A DNA stretch of 64,000 bases from contig VWZL01004332.1 in the NCBI GenBank assembly GCA_013396915.1, positions 515 to 64,514 on the forward strand, written 5' to 3'. This DNA comes from Stercorarius parasiticus (lineage: Eukaryota; Chordata; Aves; Charadriiformes; Stercorariidae). How positions within the stretch are numbered: the stretch's first letter is position 1; each line of letters begins with the position of its first letter. The notes beneath the pieces are model-generated. The model had not been told where the DNA came from, did not search any database, and worked only from the letters and a program-made list of their open reading frames with translations. Positions 62,696 through 64,000 of this stretch are shown in pieces. Both the position numbers and the translations under genes were made by a program.

Positions 62696-64000
62696 CTCTT
62701 AAGGCACCGAAGAAACATATTGAGTCATGAACCCTCCTTTTCCAGTTTTAAGAAGGAGATGCGCACACAGGCCTCTAAATTATGGCAATAGAAGATTCAA
62801 GCTGAAATAAACACCAAAGTCTGACACAGGGTGAGAAGAGTGCTTGCCTGTTTCCTGACTGTGATCCTCTCAACAGTGATGAAAATCAGCTAGAGGTAAA
62901 AAAAATTACATGTTCTCTTTATGATAAATGAAAAACCTGATCTTAGGACCCACTTATTTTTAACCTTGCAGTTGCACTGTATTCCTCGACAACCAAGGAA
63001 AGGCAGAGGTGCTAAATGCTCTGGTATTTTGTTTCTTCCCAGGGCTTGAAATTGTCCTTGGGTGCTCTGTACATGGGTGATAAATGTGTTTCCATCCTCT
63101 CTGAAGATATCTAGCATCTGCATTTCTCTTTGCTCCGTAAAGCCAGCTCCTTCCCACTGCTTAACTAAGCTCTCAGATGTTACTTGAATGAAAAAGTGCT
63201 GTTTTTCAGGCAAGAAAACCAGAAAGAAGCCCAGCTTATTTATTCTCTTCCTTCGAGTGTGTCAGTCCTTTGACTAACGATGACAAGATTTCTATTCCTG
63301 TTGAGCTGCTAGCTTCTTCACAGGTGCTACCAAATAAATACATCAGTTTGGAAGATGATTTCTTACAACTGTCTGGCAAATCGCAGTGACAGTCAACTCA
63401 TTTCTCATATGCCTTCATCAGGTAGCTACCAGATTAAAGACTAAATGAACAACACTTACTTCAATTAGATACCAGATTAAAGATCAAACGAACAATACCT
63501 ACTTGGATTAGATTTGAAATGGCCACTAGGTTCACTGTGATTTTTTATCTCCTTATTAGTCCCTAGAACTATCCAGTCACCAACATATTATGTTGCAAAA
63601 AGGAGCCCGGTATCTTCTAAGCTAGACGGAAACCTGCAAACAATAACATTTCATTTAAATATACCCCAGAAACCCTGGTGGTGTCTCAAATGTATTACCA
63701 GTTTGGACTTTCAAAACCCATGCAAATTGGCGTTTCTTACTGATGTTCCCAAAGAGTTAAAAGCATACAACATTTACATCTCATGATTTGATAGACGCTT
63801 TTATAGTAAATAAACCCAGGAATTTCTATTTTTCTAATAGAGAGTTTTGCTGACGTTTAGTACGTTAAGTGTATATAGTATAGAAACAGTAATCTGTGTT
63901 TACAGCTTTTTTGAAAGTCCACAGTTAGAGACATGGAGGTGAGCGGCCATAATACTGCACTGGGATTCCAAGCGGTATCACTGTGCTCTAGAGTAGATAG
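62696..64000. other. Gene-free unique sequence to window end
   Basis: AT-rich unique DNA with a 107-codon - frame (62890-63213) that has no recognisable motif, and the 43-bp tandem duplication at 63427-63512. No gene, RNA or transposon seen. Confidence 0.6.
63427..63512. repeat. 43-bp tandem duplication
   Basis: Two adjacent 43-base copies start at 63427 and 63470 with TACCAGATTAAAGA, share GAACAA and ATTAGA, and differ at several positions, mostly transitions. The divergence shows an old event. Confidence 0.95.

Noticed and set aside
1..64000. tRNA, rRNA, known microRNA or CRISPR arrays
   Set aside because: I looked for common microRNA mature sequences, tRNA-like box motifs and regularly spaced identical repeats and found none that I could support; small RNA genes could still be missed by eye.

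Overview
This is vertebrate nuclear DNA, most likely from a bird. The main evidence is four CR1 LINE fragments with the avian-type 3' end (a terminal ATTCTATGATTCTATGA-like tail, or its complement ATCATAGAATCATAGAATGG at the start of reversed copies). Older MIR-like and L3/CR1-like remnants are also present. Overall interspersed repeat content is low, and long AT-rich single-copy stretches contain no sustained reading frame. Nothing looks prokaryotic or viral: no operons, ribosome binding sites or CRISPR arrays.

I find no protein-coding gene that I can recognise. The longest open frame (215 codons, 31424-32071) and other frames of 100-150 codons lie mostly in locally GC-rich patches, often overlap frames on the opposite strand, and show no known domain. 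The window is best read as intergenic DNA or the interior of a very large intron. The one strong gene-related signal is a dense CpG island at the left edge (about 1-250), which probably marks a promoter or first exon. Its direction is uncertain: a consensus-like splice donor exists at 220/221 on the + strand, and another at about 8/9 on the - strand.

Layout: CpG island (1-250) with a CR1 fragment just behind it (271-473). From 474 to about 25,900 is mostly unique AT-rich DNA with two MIR remnants (near 9.8 and 14.5 kb), a GC-rich patch at 14.1-14.4 kb, two very short reversed CR1 tails (19.74 and 23.95 kb) and a TAAA microsatellite. From 25.9 to 32.3 kb there are GC-rich islands, an A-tailed segment at 30.7-30.9 kb and the longest open frame. 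From 32.3 to 45 kb is AT-rich DNA with several segments that look like conserved noncoding (enhancer-like) elements and an ancient L3/CR1-like tail at 37.5 kb. A second CpG-rich patch at 46.0-46.25 kb is again followed by a CR1 fragment. From 46.5 to 64 kb is unique sequence with a degenerate 31-bp minisatellite at 53.5-53.8 kb, a G-rich patch at 62.5-62.7 kb and a 43-bp tandem duplication at 63.4 kb.

If the segments flagged as enhancer-like prove conserved, the likely role of the window is a regulatory gene desert or large intron serving a developmental gene outside it. That is inference: conservation cannot be measured from one sequence.
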